A stretch of 64,000 nt of DNA. Origin: Haematobia irritans (Eukaryota; Arthropoda; Insecta; Diptera; Muscidae). Made by a program: the position numbers and the translations under genes. The stretch spans positions 193,647,063-193,711,062 of the forward strand of contig NC_134397.1 of NCBI RefSeq assembly GCF_050003625.1, in the 5' to 3' direction. Position 1 is the first letter of the stretch. Every line of letters starts with the position of its first letter. Below, piece after piece: positions 13,438 through 25,895 of this stretch. The notes under the pieces were generated by a model, which made no database searches, was not told where the DNA came from, and was given only the letters and a program-made list of their open reading frames with translations.

Positions 13438-14694
13438 TGTAAATGAGCTGGTTCATAAATATTGATTTGTTCCGTCATTACAAAACGAAGTCTCTTTCTT
13501 TCGCTCATCCAAGGCTGCTAGGTAAGGTTATGTTGCTAAAACGGGGAAATGCCTTTCAATCAATGCCACAAATCTTGAAATATTATATGTCGCAAGGTTA
13601 AAAGAAAACACTGAAGCATTTGAAATAAATTGCAAAATGTCATTGCAATGTCCTCACCAACCGTTTTGTGAAACGCCCTTATGCGGATATATTTCTCGTA
13701 AATATTATGGAAAAGTATGTCAACCAAAAAGAGCAAAAAACGAACGCCTAAAATTGCAGTTGTCATCAATATAAACGGCATTGTCCTACAGCATCATCTC
13801 CAAATGGCTTAGAAACTCAAACACCATTAGCATTGTCATTGGCAACGCCGCCATTCTATGTAAATGGAAAATGATTACACTTGGCTCTTTGTTATACTAA
13901 TTAAGATCCATTATGTCCATGTCCAACCACCAACAACAATGCAAGTCTTGTTTTTCTTTCCTTTCTTCACCTAAACAATTACTTTTTTCCCCCCCCGTCT
14001 ACATTAGTTTTGGAGGCTGGCCACTACAAATCTGGGTTTATTGATATTGCTATGAATTTTGTTTTTGTTTTGGTCATACTAATTTCCATTCCGCGGTAAA
14101 CCTACCACCCCCTACCTACCTATTTTTATGCAAGACAGGACATAAATACATATATACTACAGTAGTTCATTTTGTGGCTTAAATGTTTTGGGCCAAAATG
14201 CTTTATGGCTTATATGCCAAATTGTCCATACAAACTGGAATAGTTTCCTATATGGATGGAATGTATGTGCTTGTAAACCACAATTTATGTTCTTTGGTAA
14301 TATCACAATATGTGTCACCTGAATATATGACCATAAATAATCTCACAGGTTTGGTTTGCAACCAAATATTTATAAAAAAAAGTAGGTTTAGTGGACAGAG
14401 AGAAAACTGAAGTTAGTTTTTATTTATCGCCGTTAGTTGTAATTTGTATATGCTATTATATATTTTTTGAACATTAAACAAGTAACAGAAAAATATCACC
14501 AAAATATTTTAAATTAAAAATTTGATTGATACTGAAAATGATTTCAATTAAGAAATTAACTGATACAATATAGTCAATTAGCAAAATAATTGAATAGTTT
14601 TTGTGTTTTAACTAATTTATTATCTGAAGTTACATTTTAATTAAATCAAAAGATATTTTCTTATCAATATATATATTTGACATTGTTTTATGGT
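13438..14694. other. Non-coding island, nothing recognised
   Basis: Moderate complexity, C tract at 13990-13996. No coding exon. A faint fragment resembling family B MITEs (aattaactgatacaat) occurs near 14550. Confidence 0.4.
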
Positions 14695-15022
14695 CTGTTC
14701 CTGTATATCGAACGAAAGCTTTCTTTCGTATTCCAAACGAAAGAAAATTGATTTTTGTTCTTCTCTTTCGAAAGGCAAGTCACTTCATATTTTGTTGTCA
14801 AGCAATAAACGAACATATACAATAAGTGTCAAGAAAAAAGTAAAAACATTGTTAACATTTGAATGAATTCTCAGGCCAAAAATTTGAAAATACTCATTTT
14901 TGATATTCAATGTATTCTCATACAACCAAAACGAATTTTGAAAAATATAAAAACTCAAATTCATTCGAATTCGAGTAACTGCCTTTCTTTCGAATGGGTT
15001 TTCGTTCGATATACAGGAACAG
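14695..15022. mobile_element. TIR MITE, CTGTTCCTGTATATCGAACG ends
   Basis: The first 20 bases are repeated as an exact reverse complement at the right end (15003-15022). Inside each end are cgaaag-rich secondary inverted repeats. Total 328 bp, no ORF. The ends resemble those of the short fold-back element at 16494-16633. Confidence 0.8.
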
Positions 15023-16493
15023 GGCATGAGTTTTGCTACTAAACTCAAATAAATTTAAATTCGGCTAAATTTTGCGAACAAGCTAAAATAGGTAAATTTT
15101 TTGCAAATGCGTCTTATAAATTTTAAAACGTATCTGTAAACCTACTTAATATATACATAGAGATGGCAACTCTAAAGAGAATATGTATTGGAAACTATAA
15201 ATCCCTTTGCTATTTAACTTACTATCGTTATTTTCTGTTTTGCCTTACACCCTTTAATAGAACTGTACATTCTATTATGAAATATCATCAGACAGTCTGA
15301 AGTGTAGTAAATAAGTGTAGGTAATAAAGACAAAAAATATTAAAAAAAAATTATGGCAAAGTTCTTTGAATCGAACCATGTATATTGGCAGTATTTTTTC
15401 TATGATCCAGACAGATATTTAAATCGTAATTTTATGAAAAGAAACAGAATAAGTGCAAAAAAAAAGGATTTACATTTTCAAAGTAACTTGCCGGCATTGC
15501 CAGCAATAGCTGTAATATACTGTTGGAACATTGGGAAAAAACCAGGGGGAAAATATTCTAAAGAATAAAGCAAAGCAAATTGTAATGTTAATATAAAGTA
15601 TACACCATCCTCCCACACTGATTGGAGGTGAAAGAACAAACGACACAATTCTAATATACTTTTTAAGTTTACAGTTCATTCAAGTATTTCCGGCAAATAC
15701 AAAACTGTTCAAGAAAACCACTAAACCCCATATTCCTACTAAACATGTTACATGTCTACATCAGCTACTTTTTAATGGCCCGCCATAACATTTCAAATCC
15801 ACCACCTACCGCCCACCCACCCATTGCCTACATTATTTGCAGACAAACGGATTTTTCTATACCCCCTTCCCCAAGCCAATCAATTGTATAACACTTATGC
15901 ACTTAAGATAACGCTCATATTACACATTCACGTGCAGCCATAGTTTGCTTACTGGTGGCCCAACAACAACAACAACAACACTAACATATATAATAATTGC
16001 TATGATACCCACTCAAAGCTAGGGCATTGTCAGCAGACTGTCTGCGGTATATTGAAGAGAAGAATCCTTTATAGAAAATTGCATAATATTCACCTTAACT
16101 AGTTTGCCGACCATTGCGGTTTAATGGTTCTTCTTCTTCTTCTACTTCTTTGTGGTCAGAAATGTTTTTATATGTATAGAGGTGCCAATATTCGGCAAAA
16201 GCTTCTAGGGTAGTAAATTAACGGTAAATACTACATTTCTTTTTTATGGCAATAACGAAGGGAGGGGTCATGGGTTTAATTATATCTCCTCCAATAAAAT
16301 AATGATAAAATACAAAATGAATATGAACAGCAAGGTTTTTCTCCCTATAACATAAAACACGGGTACGGATATGACTGATGTGTGTTCAAATGACTGCAAG
16401 AGCATTGATGTTAGGGATGTCATTGGGTAGCGTAGTTATAAGGCAAATTAGTCCAAATATTTTTGCCGTAATATATTAAGGTATTTGAAAGTA
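15023..16493. other. Non-coding DNA, simple repeats only
   Basis: Contains an ACA trinucleotide run near 15963-15980 and a TTC run near 16130-16150. No coding exon recognised. Confidence 0.4.
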
Positions 16494-16633
16494 ACAGCCT
16501 GTTTCTGTATGTCGAACGGCTCTATCGATCGACTGAAATGCAAAGAAGCAGCTGATTTTTGGTTATAAATTAAGCTGTTTGTTTCCACTTCAGTCGATCG
16601 ATAGAGCTCGTTCGACATACAGAAACAGGCTGT
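16494..16633. mobile_element. Short fold-back MITE
   Basis: The left arm acagcctgtttctgtatg continues through tcgaacggctctatcgatcgactgaa and is mirrored by the right arm ending catacagaaacaggctgt. The two arms pair over about 45 bases with few mismatches around a roughly 50-base loop. Confidence 0.85.
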
Positions 16634-18058
16634 AAAACACCAAAAAACAAAACTTTAGTACAATAAAAAATCAAAAGAAAACAAGAAAAAAATATATATT
16701 CCCATCACCAGCTATTTCAATGAAATAACATTAATCTATTGAATCCACCAAGCCAGCAAAAGAGAGCAATAGAGAGACAGAGAGAAATAGATCAAATTTA
16801 CCATTTGAGAAATAGAATAAAAATAAGAGTATGATTTGTGGTAAATAATGCATAGGTGTAATATATTTCACAATGGTGTAAAAGGTGTAAATTACTTTTT
16901 ATTAAAATAGTACTGGAAGACATTTGCTTACATTTCTACTAATTTTAGCAAAGAGAGTAAAATCCATTCTTACTTGCAAGTTTTTACTGGAAGAGTAGAC
17001 TAACAGACCTTATGTTAATTTTAAATCATTCACAATAAACTGTAATCGTTAATCAAAGTAACGTTAATTTACCACATTTAATATGACAACTCCGATAACG
17101 ATGCCATTTCTGAAAAACCAATTCAGCGATTAAATTCACAACAAACCAATTGTTGTTAATTTCTTTGATACCTACTACTTGTTCATATTTATCACGAAGA
17201 TAAAATCAAAAATTTATTTAGGTATTTTGCATAATAAAAATTCCTTTAAACTCCAAACATTTTAAGGTTTTTATACCCACCCTTATAGTATGGAGAACAA
17301 TAAAAAAAATAAATAAATAATGCACCCATGGTATTTAGATACACCATATACGTGTGCCATTCATCCTGTCCCACCATGTCTGTTGTTGTCTATGGTCATC
17401 ACCTCGAACCCTACAACATGTTGGCAAGTGCGTCTGATCACATAGCTGCACAGGACAATAATACAACACCCACCACCATTACCATAACCACCCTTAATAC
17501 AAAACCACTTATCCGGCTCGGCAGAAAAAGAGAAAGAGGAAGATTTGTATTGGCAAAGGAACCATGACAACGACCATAACCATCAACAGACAATCTACCC
17601 CCATCCTTTGCCACCAACATATATAAACAACAATTGAGCTTGGCACATTTACGCATTATCATCGAGTTATACACCCGTTCAGGGGTTGTGGGTCGTCCTT
17701 TAGCAGCCCATGCATAGGGGTTGGGAACTTGTTTGCCGGTTTTTGTTAATGGCGGTGCATAATATTTTTGTTCGCGCTTCTCGACCACATCGAAATTTGC
17801 AACACTTGCTCTGTTTCTGGTTAGGGGATTGTGTTTTATAGTTTAATGTTAAATTTATTGTGGTAGTTTATAAATAAAAGTCATTTTGGCTTCCTCCTGT
17901 CTTCTAGCCAATTTACCAAGTAGACAAAGTCGTGCTACAATACAATATACGATTACTGTTTTCTTTGGTGTATGAAAATAGCAACGCTAGGAAATAATCC
18001 TTGAGAAGTAGTAAAATAAAACAATACATGAAATGCCCCCTAGTTACTTAGAACGGAG
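16634..18058. other. Non-coding DNA, nothing recognised
   Basis: A GC-richer island at 17320-17810 has open frames on both strands, but none resembles a protein or has splice support. An attcacaataaact word occurs at about 17030. Confidence 0.4.
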
Positions 18059-18300
18059 AAAAGTTTATTGGAGCTATATGCATGTAAACGTTGTTAAAAG
18101 TCTTATTAGAATAGCTTTCCGTTTTCCGCAAAACTTTTTTTAAAAGACAATAGACATGTTTTCTTTCAATACTGGGTGTTCTATTAATATCATCTCATCA
18201 TGGATTTCGAGAGCCGAGATTATTTTATAGCAAAAGAAAAGTTTATTGGAGCTATATGCATGGATTTCGAGAGCCGAGGTTATCTTATAGCAAATTTCAA
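18059..18300. repeat. 60-bp tandem duplication with a dispersed third piece
   Basis: catggatttcgagagccgag occurs at 18199 and 18259, with ttatagcaaa following both. The neighbouring aaaagtttattggagcta word occurs at 18059 and again at 18237. Period between the tandem copies is 60 bp. Confidence 0.75.
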
Positions 18301-20165
18301 GTTTTTTTATTGTGAATTGTTTCAACAATAAGTTAAAAACGTATATTTTGACTCGATAACAAAAATGAAGTCTCTTATTATTGAGCTATACATAGAAATG
18401 GAGCAGCACTCATTTACAAGAGATTAATTCACGGGCTGTAACTAGATTTAATCATAGAATTTTGATTACGTAGATGGTTCATTGCTGTGAAAAACTGTTT
18501 GACAATTCAAAAGATTAAGAATATACGAAGAAAATTAGAGAACGTTTACTTTCTTTCGTTTTCCTTATCGCAATTATCCAATTTTACCAAAAATTGTATG
18601 TAATCTAAAATCTATGTACCTAATCACTGCAGTTGTGTATATAATTAACAATAATCCGTAATCTATTGTGAATTGAAGAGACACTAATTTGGCTATAAAA
18701 ATGTGCCTACAATTCACAATACACAAATTACTAAAATGAATTAAAGAAAACTATGAAATTCGTTGTGGATAATAACTTAAATTTTAGTCCATTAATTGGT
18801 TAAATTAAATTTAGTTAATTAATTTATTAAATAACTTGCAAATCATTATTGTTCTGATTTAAGCTTAAAGTCTTACGTTGACTAAATTACAAGAATAGCT
18901 TAACAAATAGCGGAAATAGTCATTATATCTTTGACTATTAATATTTACTTATAATTCACAATAATGCTATTGTGAATTATAACCAATATAGTTAAATTCA
19001 AAACGTTACAATTGAATGAATAATGGAAGAATACTACAAACCCATTCCAGATAGTAATAACTGCAGCAAATGTAATAAAAACACGGCATTATTAGCAAAA
19101 ACAGAAGCAAACACATTTTTTTTGTCTAAGACCACAAAAACTAAATGAGAACATTTGTAGCGTAGCATATTTTGGTGTAATATTGCGGTTCTTGTTTGGT
19201 TTTTGTTTTCTCTTTTTTTCTACTCTAAATAAATGTTTGTCGCATGTCTGTCCGATAGTTTGCAAAATATTTTACTATTGGCATGCATTGTTGTAAATAT
19301 AACAACATTTGGCCATACGAACACTTTAGTGTTGTATTCATTGTCATCTATCCAAACCAAACACTATTGGCGCTATAATATCTGGCCCCTTTTCTATGGG
19401 GTTAGGCCAAATGGTTCTGCGGCTATCATTGTCATGAGACTTTTGGTGCACCCCAGTCTTGTCGTTGTCATCGTCCTCGTCCATGGTACACCATAGTACT
19501 TGCCAACACCATTGTGATGTTGCAGTAGTCATAAATATTATATGCTCCGGCGTTATATGGACGTGTTGGTATCCAGCCAAATAGTTAAAACGGAACTATG
19601 CATAAATTAGGTTTTCAATTCATGATGGGAGTTCCACCTCTACTTCACCTCTTCCATGTTGTTCTTGTTGTTTGCTCTATATGGTTTGATTTTGGTAAAG
19701 TTGATATTGTTCCAAATGTTTCTCCTATTAAGCATTGCAGTAACACGTAGTATATGAAGATATATCTATTTCGTGATTTTAATTTTTTTGTTTAGTTTCC
19801 AAGAAGAGTTTTATGTTCGTTAGGAGCATATGATGCCAAGTATTATCTGTTTGTTTTAAATGTTTAAATGGATTTGTTTTCAAATGAATGAATAAAAGAT
19901 TTCTATACCAAATTAGTGATGGATTTGCTAACATGCCAAAACCCTCCAAAAATTATAACGAAAAATATAAGCGTTAGTTAGTTTTTGATAATGGTGGGTC
20001 AAATGTTGAACTCGATATACACACAACACATGGCGGATAGAATTTTGCTTTTACTGAAAATCGATAGTGTCAAATTTTCTACAATTTTATTTTTTTATTA
20101 TTTAATATTGTTGATTTCTAATCGTAATTCATAATGTAAAACTGCTTGCTTTATCTACACTATAT
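18301..20165. other. Non-coding DNA with attcacaata palindromes
   Basis: A perfect inverted repeat ttataattcacaata / tattgtgaattataa spans about 18950-18984, and a looser pair lies at 18665-18722. An island of higher complexity follows at 19230-19780. No coding exon recognised. Confidence 0.45.
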
Positions 20166-20345
20166 GGCTTCTTTTCATTACTTCATAACTCACAATAATC
20201 TACTATTGTGATTGAAGGAAATAGAATGCAGCATTGCAACCCTATCTATCTTCTGGCTTCTTTTCATTACTTCATAACTCACAATAATCTACTATTGTGA
20301 TTGGAGGAAACATTAACTCGTTAGAATGCAGCATTGCAACCCTAG
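20166..20345. repeat. 89-bp tandem duplication
   Basis: ggcttcttttcattacttca begins at 20166 and 20255, and gaatgcagcattgcaaccct ends both copies. The second copy has a short insertion (cattaactcgtta). Each copy contains the cacaataatctactattgtg inverted repeat. Confidence 0.85.
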
Positions 20346-21380
20346 CGATCACTTTCATAACTGCTACATTTCGAAGTTTCATCACAAACATTCGATTTGA
20401 CGTTTTTAACTGTTATTTTCCAAAATTCCTAGGTTCAAATCATGTTTGAAAAAATAAAAATGGTGAACAATTTTTTTTTAAGTTTTTCTTAAAGTTCTTC
20501 ATTGAAGCGATCTTCAAGTAATAACTTCTAAATCAATACAAAGGATACGAAAACGGAGTACTTCCCCAACCCAATGTAAAATTCATTGGAGAAATTTCCA
20601 CTACTTTCAGATCCTAAGATCGGAATCCGAACTTCTTTTTGGAAGCTTTTTTCATTTTTTTCACCAACGTGGTAGAAAAACAACTTCTCTCACATATTTC
20701 TCTAGATATATTATTTATGATAAAAAAAAAAAAAAAAACAGCCGTTATAAACACATATCTTTTATTCTTATAGAAAACGAAAAACAACATAATTAATAAC
20801 AGATGATTACCTAAAAAGTGTGGCATGGTTCACGTTTTGACATTTTCGGTTTCACTATAACAAAAATCAATTTTGTCTGAATATTTAAAAATCAAACAAA
20901 AGCTAATCTAAAATTATTCACATTGTTCTTTATTATGAATTTGACATTTAGCAAATAATTAATTTGCATAAAAAAAGGCAAAAGCAAACAAACAAGCTGC
21001 TTTTATAATACTATATATAGAATATTTGATAAAAACAAATCTAAGAGCAAAATAGAACAACAACTAAAATGAAAAACAAAAATAGGTCACTATAACACAT
21101 AATTATGAATTTGGACTAATTTTTAGGGCAAACAATTAAATTCATGGCCAACACTAAAACTATTATGAATTGTCAACATCGTCATCATCATCATTACCTA
21201 GGTGAGGTGAGATGAGTTAATTTGCACGCAGCAGCGCAGCGATATCATTCATCAGAGTACAAATGCCTCCATATACCTCCTACTTCTATTAGATTCGGTG
21301 GCAACAAACAAATGTTTAACTTTATGAATATTCAAAAATAGTTTGATCATTAGTTCACCTATCTTTTTCCATTGCTATTG
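20346..21380. other. Non-coding DNA, nothing recognised
   Basis: A long A tract at 20721-20739 and a TCATCA run near 21180-21195. No coding exon. Confidence 0.4.
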
Positions 21381-21382
21381 TA

Positions 21383-22314
21383 AAGGGTGATTCTTTTGAG
21401 GTTAGGATTTTCATGCATTAGTATTTGACAGATCACGTGGGATTTCAGACATGGTGTCAAAGAGAAAGATGCTCAGTATGCTTTGACATTTCATCATGAA
21501 TAGACTTATTAACGAGCAACGCTTGCAAATCATTGAATTTTATTACCAAAATCAGTGGCAGAAAATCCGCTTTTTTATCGACAAATTTTGTTCAGCGATG
21601 AGGCTCATTTCTGGTTGAATGGCTACGTAAATAAGCAAAATTGCCGCATTTGGAGTGAAGAGCAACCAGAAGCCGTTCAAGAACTGCCCATGCATCCCAA
21701 AAAATGCACTGTTTGGTGTGGTTTGTACGCTGGTGGAATCATTGGACCGTATTTTTTCAAAGATGCTGTTGGACGCAACGTTACGGTGAATGGCGATCGC
21801 TATCGTTCGATGCTAACAAACTTTTTGTTGCCAAAAATGGAAGAACTGAACTTGGTTGACATGTGGTTTCAACAAGATGGCGCTACATGCCACACAGCTC
21901 GCGATTCTATGGCCATTTTGAGGGAAAACTTCGGAGAACAATTCATCTCAAGAAATGGACCGGTAAGTTGGCCACCAAGATCATGCGATTTGACGCCTTT
22001 AGACTATTTTTTGTGGGGCTACGTCAAGTCTAAAGTCTACAGAAATAAGCCAGCAACTATTCCAGCTTTGGAAGACATCATTTCCGAAGAATTCCGGCTA
22101 TTCCGGCCGAAATGCTCGAAAAAGTTGCCCAAAATTGGACTTTCCGAATGGACCACCTAAGACGCAGCCGCGGTCAACATTTAAATGAAATTATCTTCAA
22201 AAAGTAAATGTCATGGACCAATCTAACGTTTCAAATAAAGAACCGATGAGATTTTGCAAATTTTATGCGTTTTTTTTAAAAAAAAAGTTATCAAGCTCTT
22301 AACAAATCACCCTT
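21383..22314 (+). mobile_element. Tc1/mariner-superfamily transposon, internally deleted
   Basis: The ends AAGGGTGATT (21383) and AATCACCCTT (to 22314) are inverted repeats flanked by TA on both sides, as expected for Tc1/mariner elements. The 932-bp body holds a broken transposase. Elements of this family with an intact gene are, as I recall, about 1.3 kb, so about 0.4 kb is missing from the 5' half. Confidence 0.85.
21496..22207 (+). pseudogene. Broken Tc1/mariner transposase
   Basis: The gene begins ATG at 21496 with NRLINEQRLQIIEFYYQNQ, then loses the DNA-binding helix-turn-helix region and shifts frame at about 21555. The catalytic part is open from there to 22160: DEAHFWLNG (first Asp), QQDGATCHTA (second Asp) and SCDLTPLDYFLWGYVK (third Asp). 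By my count 36 residues separate the second and third Asp. A second frameshift near 22100 moves the C-terminus out of frame; the family-typical MDHLRRSRGQHL end is readable in another frame up to the stop at 22205-22207. With the DNA-binding part gone and two frame breaks it cannot make an active enzyme. Confidence 0.85.
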
Positions 22315-22316
22315 TA

Positions 22317-24241
22317 TTTGTTTTATTATTTTTTTTTTTTTGCAAATTTGCTTTTTTTTACTGTTCTCTGAGTTCTATTGAAAGACACAGAGAATAAGAT
22401 CATGGTGATAGAGAAACTCTTCGTTGACTCTTGTATAGAGATAGATAATGCATGCAACTATGGGTGTTGGTGTTAATGATTTCACATACCTCTATGTTTG
22501 TTTTTGAATATTTCTTAGTCATGTTGTCACTCAAAGAGTCCCCAACGAGTCATTGTCGCTATGTTGTTATTATTGTTTATGGTTCATACAATTTAGTGAT
22601 TTTTTTGCATTTATTTTCATTGTTAACAATTTGTTGTGGTTCTATTTTATACTATACGTTTTGGTTTTGAGATCAAAGCATATTGCGTAATGTAGTGTAT
22701 TACAAATATTCGATGTATGTATTGTATGCAAACAAAAAAACAACACAAATATTTGTTTTCATTATCCTTTTATTGATAAATAGACACAAATCCGTTTTAA
22801 ATTAAAATTAGGAAACAGATCTCATTTACTAAATTTTCATTCTCTTTTCGCGGTATATATAGTTTTAAAATACAAATTATAACGGATACTTAAAAGTAAA
22901 AAATGTTTTCTTAATTCCAAAAATAAAAATAAAAAATTAAATAAATTATAAGAAGCTATCTTAAATCTAAAAAATCAATATTTCACTTAATTTAAGGACA
23001 ATTTCTTGAAAACACAAAAAATAAAGAAAAATTCTATATTTAAAATCGGTTTTTGAATGCTGAAAGTCTAAAAGTCATGCAATGAACAATAAAATATATT
23101 AATATTAAAATAAAGCTGTCGGTACTTCTATTATTATAAATTTAAAATATATTCGTCTTCACCTTTGGCCGAATATCCGTATTGGTCGAGCTCTATTGGA
23201 GACAATGGATTTTATCAATTAAATCAAATATGTTTATTATGCTATCAAAAACCTTACCAACCTTTCTATTAGAATTTTGTTATTCTCACCTCGTTTTACG
23301 TCAAATTTATAAAAGCTTTCCAACGAATTGACACACAGTCTAAGCAAGAGATTGATATCTCTCAAGTACTCATTCCAGTACAGGGCTAATATTCTATGCC
23401 ATGTTATCAACGCATTTAGCACCTAACCCGTGTACTCCTTCTATTTGCTTGCAATATACAACAGTTTGTTTTTTTTACAGTTTAATTTGTTGTTATATGT
23501 ATAAAAACATTTTTTTCCATTAATTCCTTTGTTCCCTTCCCATATCAGTTTTTTTTTTCAATATACATATATATGAATGTATATATATATTTATGTATAT
23601 CAAAATGTTGAGATACATACGTGTATATATATTTTATTTGTTTGACATTGAAATTTTTTATGTTATTCCCGTATTGTATACGAGAGAGAGAGGGATAGAG
23701 AGAGAGTGTTCTAAGAGAAATTTGCAAAAAAAATAACAACAATAACACAATAGAAATATAACAAAGCACATGCATTATTCATTAGAAAAAATTTATACAA
23801 TTTGGATTTTCTGTTTAAAATGGAATACACAATAACGAATGAAATTAGCTACGTGCAATTATGTATATGTTTTGTATATTTCTTTATTGAAACCTTTTGA
23901 AATGTACTAAAATGTAATGAACCAAAAGTTCGTTCTAAAATATATGGGGAAAAAATTAAAAAATAAAAAATGTTATTAAATAAATTAAGCTGTACATTGA
24001 TACCAAAACTTAAATACTCCAGATTACTAATCTCGCAAAGAATTTGGACACCAAAATGAAAAAAAAAAAATCCTCAGAGTTTTGTTTGAACAGAGCTTAT
24101 AACTATAATTTTTTTGCGGTTATCCAAGCCGTGAGAGTCTAAAAGAAAAACAGTAGGTGTAGTGTGCCATCTAGCGACTGATTTATGAGCTATAATAAGC
24201 TCATAAAATAAGTTATCCATTAAAACATATAAATCTACATG
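22317..24241. other. Non-coding DNA, AT-rich
   Basis: Contains TA-rich microsatellites near 23560-23640 and a GAGA tract at 23682-23707. No coding exon or bounded element recognised. Confidence 0.4.
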
Positions 24242-24440
24242 AAATTAAAAACAAAAGTTTAATAGATTGAACACCTCATACATTTTGCATACTGTCATTT
24301 TTTTCTATACATTTCAAACTTACTATTTGTCATTTAAAATTAAAAACAAAAGTTTAATAGATTGAATACCTCATACATTGTGCATAATGTCATTTTTTTC
24401 TATAAATTTCAAAGCTACCATTTGTCAATTTTAAACTATA
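24242..24440. repeat. 95-bp tandem duplication
   Basis: aaattaaaaacaaaagttta begins at 24242 and 24337. Both copies continue through atagattgaa, cctcatacatt, tgtcatttttttctat and catttgtca with scattered changes. Confidence 0.85.
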
Positions 24441-24913
24441 TTGAATTTTTTATTCTACTATTTGACACATACACAATAAATATTTAAATCAAAAACACAA
24501 AAGTTTCTTTTATTATTTGTATCAGTTTGAAAATTTCACCAAATGGATACTGATAAACATACATTTATATTATTGCATATACATATGTATGTACTCTCTA
24601 TAAACATACATATTAAAATGTTTAAATATACAATTGCAAATGTGTCATTCATATCGATATATTTAGCCTTAGAATGATTGTTCCAAATTTATACTACTAG
24701 AAATTTCGTTCACAGTGTTTATTTTGAATATTGTGAGAAAAAACATTTATGTTTTAGAAACTCCCTAAGTGTCTTTAATAACTAAACCAGTAGTAATGGG
24801 GATATTAAAACTAATACGGGAAATATTATTCACCTATGGGAAATATTGCAATATGACAATCCTGTTGAATTCCCTAAAGATACTTTAGTACAGTGCACTC
24901 GCGGTAACGTAAA
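24441..24913. other. Non-coding AT-rich DNA
   Basis: Nothing recognised apart from the left 8-bp target copy (aacgtaaa, 24906-24913) of the next element. Confidence 0.4.
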
Positions 24914-25887
24914 CAGAGAATGAAGCCGACCCATTTTTGTCGGCGGCGGCAGGGACTAAATTTTTGACTCCTGCGGCGGTGGGCTTGACGGCTAAGCCGA
25001 TATAAATTAGTCTATTCGGCCACGGGGAATTATCCATTATAAAATCAATGGCCCGAATGGCAATCAGATTAGTTGTTCAAATTTTCTGAGCTGAACTTTT
25101 GTAAAATTATTATAGTAACTCGACACTGATTGATTGTGGTTGGAGGTTCAAAATTTTTGCCAAAAATACAACAGTTATTAATAAATTTTCTATAAATATA
25201 TATGATTAATTGGCGGCTAAATTTAAGTCGGGATGAGTTGACATATTCGGTGTAGGGATCTATAGTACAAACCAATAATCGATTTTTCGACTTTTCGATT
25301 ATTGACTTTTAATCAAAAATCGATTTTCGATTATTTTTACCATTCGAATATTCGATTTTTCATAATCGAATTTCATAGAAATAATGATTATACAAAATAT
25401 TCGATTTTATGAAATCTATTTTGTTTTTGCGAGTTGGAGAGAGTATACAATTTTTAACATGTACGAATCATTCATCATTATTTCCCCAAATAAATTCAAG
25501 GAAATTGAAAGCACAAAGGATTCATTTAAACCAATTTGATATTTAACTTAATCAAATCAATATTTTTATTCTTATTTGTCTATTACCAATTCTATAAATA
25601 AAAATGAAGAAATATCTCGGTATTTTTCAATTAAATTGAAACCAATGAATATGAAAACAGAAAACACTAAAATCGAGTTTTGATAGTCAAAATTAAAAAT
25701 GAGATGAAAATCTAAAATCGATTTTGCGATTATTTTTAGGTTAATAATCGATTTCAATTTTTTTAGATTTTCATGCCAAAATTCGAATAATCGATTTATA
25801 GATCCCTAATTCGGCGGCGGCTGCGACTGGCAAAAATGGTCGGCGGCGGCTAAAATCAGTGGCTCGACTCGGCGGCTTCATTCTCTG
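24914..25887. mobile_element. hAT-like MITE with GC-rich subterminal repeats (outer element)
   Basis: The ends cagagaatgaagccg and cggcttcattctctg are inverted repeats. Subterminal cggcggcgg blocks are repeated in both arms. Flanking octamers aacgtaaa and aaagtgaa agree at 6 of 8 positions, which fits an aged 8-bp hAT target duplication. It is interrupted by the element at 25253-25808. Confidence 0.65.
25253..25808. mobile_element. hAT-like MITE nested in the outer element
   Basis: Starts tagggatctata and ends tatagatcccta, with aataatcgatt in both subterminal parts. Flanking octamers attcggtg and attcggcg agree at 7 of 8 positions. The interior is rich in AATCGATTTT words in both orientations and has no transposase ORF. 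Confidence 0.75.
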
Positions 25888-25895
25888 AAAGTGAA

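Noticed and set aside
17328..17788. Overlapping open frames of 70-116 codons in a GC-richer island
   Set aside because: Frames on both strands, no recognisable domain, no in-phase splice sites; likely non-coding.
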